NCBI RefSeq assembly: GCF_009674565.1
Contig: NZ_WKJL01000014.1
Location: 1-64,000, forward strand
DNA length: 64,000 bases
Direction of reading: 5' to 3'
Source: Duganella aquatilis
Lineage (GTDB): Bacteria > Pseudomonadota > Gammaproteobacteria > Burkholderiales > Burkholderiaceae_D
The translations under genes were made by a program, and so were the position numbers. The notes under the pieces are model-generated. The model made no database searches, was not told the origin of the DNA, and was given only the letters and a program-made list of their open reading frames with translations. The first letter of the stretch is position 1. Each line of letters begins with the position of its first letter. Below, piece after piece: positions 62,240-64,000 of this stretch.

Positions 62240-62304
62240 CGATTGGACGATGGTGTGGCGCATCGCTAAAGTGAGCAGGTCACTCACTCAACGGAAACCT
62301 CATC

Positions 62305-62739
62305 ATGACCATGCAAGACAACGGCCTGACCACGGCCCAGCAGCAAGCCATTGAACATCTCTACCGCGCTTTCAACGAACAGAATACCGATCTGCTTGAA
62401 CTGGCGGTGGTGCAGGACTGGCAGGACATTCCGCTCGGCCCCGGCCAGCAGCCCGGCCGCGAAGGCATGAAACCGATCATCGCCATGTTTGCCGCCGCCT
62501 TCCCGGATGTGAAGATCACGGTGCAGGACATGTTTGGCCACAATGGCCGCGCGGCGGTGCGGGCGCTGATCACCGGCACGCATCGCGGCGAGTTCTTCGG
62601 CATCGCCGCCACCGGCAAGCCGATCGCGATCGCCATCCACGAATTCCACGCGCTGACCGCGGACCGCATCACCCACACCTGGCACCTGGAAGACTGGTTC
62701 GGCATGCTGCACCAAGTGGGCGCCTGGCCGCAGGCGTGA
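62305..62739 (+). CDS. SnoaL-like ester cyclase-family protein
   Basis: The 144-residue protein has the NTF2-like/SnoaL layout: AIEHLYRAFNEQNTDLLELA, FAAAFPDVKITVQDMFGHNG, GTHRGEFFGIAATGKPIAI and ITHTWHLEDWFGMLHQVGAW. Members of the group act as small ligand cyclases or isomerases, or have no enzyme role. It is divergent from a LysR regulator. No ribosome site stands out apart from ACGGAAA. Confidence 0.85.
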   Translation: MTMQDNGLTTAQQQAIEHLYRAFNEQNTDLLELAVVQDWQDIPLGPGQQPGREGMKPIIAMFAAAFPDVKITVQDMFGHNGRAAVRALITGTHRGEFFGIAATGKPIAIAIHEFHALTADRITHTWHLEDWFGMLHQVGAWPQA

Positions 62740-62850
62740 AGCTGGAATAGTGAACGCTCACTGCCCGTTCGGTTGCCCAATTGGAGGTACGGTAAAAAAC
62801 CAATGTGATACTGTGGTTTCACGGGATTGCGGTCCGCGAAAGGATGCCGA

Positions 62851-64000
62851 ATGGATATGCAGATTATGGTCGTCACCTCGGTGGCGACCGAGCGCGCCCA
62901 CCTGGAGCAGTTACTTGGCACCATGCCCGGCCATGAAGATACGATCACCCTGCGCTTTTGCGCGCGGCTGGACGAGCTGCTGAATGACGTCGGGACCGTG
63001 CCCGACCTGATCCTGCTCAATCCCCGTCTGGAAGGCGGTTCGCGGCGTGACGCCTGGCGCGCCCTGGCGATGCGCTATGGCGGCGTGCCGCTGGTGATGC
63101 TGGCGCTCGACGGTCCGCCAGCGTTGACCACCCGCGCCAGCGGCTTCGGCGCGGTCAGCTACGTGATTACCACCGACACCTCGCGCGAACTGCTGCGCCA
63201 GATCCTGCATGCGATGATCGTGGCGACGCGCCACCTGCACCTGCGCGCCGGCGTGCCCAGCGAGGGCGACGTGGTGCTGGATGCGATCGCCGACGCCGTC
63301 ATCAGCACCGATGCGCGCGGCCGCGTCCGCTACGCCAACCCCGCCGCCTGCCGTCTGCTGTGCGCCGACCAGGGAGAAATGCTGGGCCAGCCCATTAATG
63401 AACTGATGCGCCTGCACGACGCCAAGAACCAGACCGGCATCGAGCATCCGGTGCTGCAGGTGCTGGCGACCGGCGGCGTGGTGCGGCTGGCCGCCGGCTG
63501 CACCATGGTGCGGCCGCATGCGCCGAATGTGATGATCGAAGACGCCACCTCGCCGATCCGCGACGCCAGCGGCGCGGTCAGCGGCGTGGTGATGGTGTTC
63601 CACGACGTCACCAGCGCGCACGAACTGCAGGTGCGGGTCGACCACCTGGCCTGGCACGATTTCCTGACCGGCCTGCCCAACCGCTTTGCCGCCCAGCGCC
63701 ACCTGGATCAGATCCTGGTCGAGGCCGGCGCGCGCGAGGTGCCGCTGGCCGTCATGTACCTGGACCTGGACAAATTCAAGCAGGTCAACGATACGCTGGG
63801 CCATGCCGCCGGCGACGCGCTGCTGGTGTCGGTCGCGGCGCGGCTGCGCGGCTGCTTCCGCCTGATCGACCTGGTCGGCCGCCAGGGCGGCGATGAATTC
63901 GTGGTGCTGATGGCGCCCGGCACCGGCCGCGCCGACGCCGCCCAGGCGGCCGAGCGCATCCGCGCCGCCATCGTCCAGCCGCACCAGCTGGACGACCAGG
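62851..64000 (+). CDS. Pseudo-receiver, PAS and GGDEF protein (3' end outside window)
   Basis: ATG 62851 follows an AAGGAT site. Residues ~1-125 look like a receiver domain, but the phospho-acceptor position reads DLILLNPRL, with Asn in place of Asp. Residues ~145-255 are a PAS domain (VLDAIADAVISTDARGRVRY, VSGVVMVFHDVTSAHELQ). Residues ~265 onward are a GGDEF diguanylate cyclase domain: HDFLTGLPNRFAA, YLDLDKFKQVNDTLGHAAGD and active-site GRQGGDEF. It should make cyclic di-GMP. The window ends within the GGDEF domain, so any EAL domain beyond is unseen. Confidence 0.92.
   Translation, partial: MDMQIMVVTSVATERAHLEQLLGTMPGHEDTITLRFCARLDELLNDVGTVPDLILLNPRLEGGSRRDAWRALAMRYGGVPLVMLALDGPPALTTRASGFGAVSYVITTDTSRELLRQILHAMIVATRHLHLRAGVPSEGDVVLDAIADAVISTDARGRVRYANPAACRLLCADQGEMLGQPINELMRLHDAKNQTGIEHPVLQVLATGGVVRLAAGCTMVRPHAPNVMIEDATSPIRDASGAVSGVVMVFHDVTSAHELQVRVDHLAWHDFLTGLPNRFAAQRHLDQILVEAGAREVPLAVMYLDLDKFKQVNDTLGHAAGDALLVSVAARLRGCFRLIDLVGRQGGDEFVVLMAPGTGRADAAQAAERIRAAIVQPHQLDDQ

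Overview
The window reads as chromosomal DNA of a GC-rich, flagellated betaproteobacterium. The best guess is the Oxalobacteraceae, in the Massilia/Duganella/Telluria group. This rests on overall protein style (flagellin C-terminus, OhrR/Ohr, TrmB, RecQ, UppP, many LysR regulators, SusC-free TonB-receptor polysaccharide loci) and on GGGGTCAG-containing intergenic palindromes. It is inference; no database search was possible. There is no CRISPR array, rRNA, intact prophage or recognisable transposase.

Layout. 1-627: 3' end of a flagellin gene. 636-2595: DUF4865/tautomerase pair with a divergent LysR gene. 2596-7028: TPR-glycosyltransferase and M28 peptidase operon, divergent from an OpgB-like membrane sulfatase-fold transferase. 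7087-7160: tRNA-Gly(CCC), followed by an AT-richer scar with a frameshifted JAB-like gene and a small ORF. 7913-10289: OhrR/Ohr switch, GFA protein and periplasmic hydrolase. 10286-11275: small membrane proteins. 11407-16841: MFS transporter, flavin halogenase-like protein and TonB receptor, with a four-copy 21-bp-phased operator array. 17027-22071: esterase, binding proteins (one TorT-like) and a LytS/LytTR-type two-component pair. 22205-26045: acyltransferase, then a GH1 beta-glucosidase and MFS operon with the same operator motif as the TonB receptor. 26228-33289: trmB, small envelope proteins, amidohydrolase, FKBP lipoprotein, EamA transporter, AraC regulator and a decayed BPSL0067/STY0301 pair. 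33290-35975: recQ and uppP.

36253-48370 is the largest coherent system, a uronic-acid polysaccharide utilisation locus. It holds a TonB receptor, a secreted GH105-DUF4861 protein, uronate dehydrogenase, a secreted lyase-like protein of uncertain family, a CHMI-family tautomerase, a GH2 glucuronidase-like enzyme and a GH3 beta-glucosidase. LacI-type operator palindromes lie in its two promoter regions, but no LacI regulator is present in the window. A plausible flow is: oligosaccharide import by the receptor, chain cleavage by the lyase-like protein, removal of unsaturated uronates by GH105, trimming by GH2 and GH3, and oxidation of free uronate by Udh.

48367-64000 is accessory metabolism and regulation: LysR-controlled binding protein, GNAT acetyltransferase, a frameshifted GlxA-type regulator facing an MFS pump whose reading frame runs on into it, pirin, SDR, several LysR regulators, an M14 peptidase/hydrolase pair, aldo-keto reductases (one fused to an SRPBCC domain), a SnoaL-like protein, and the start of a PAS-GGDEF protein cut by the window edge.

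Three genes or pairs in the window are broken by apparent single-base frameshifts (near 7511, 33041 and 50900). These are either recent decay or sequencing errors, and they deserve raw-read checking.
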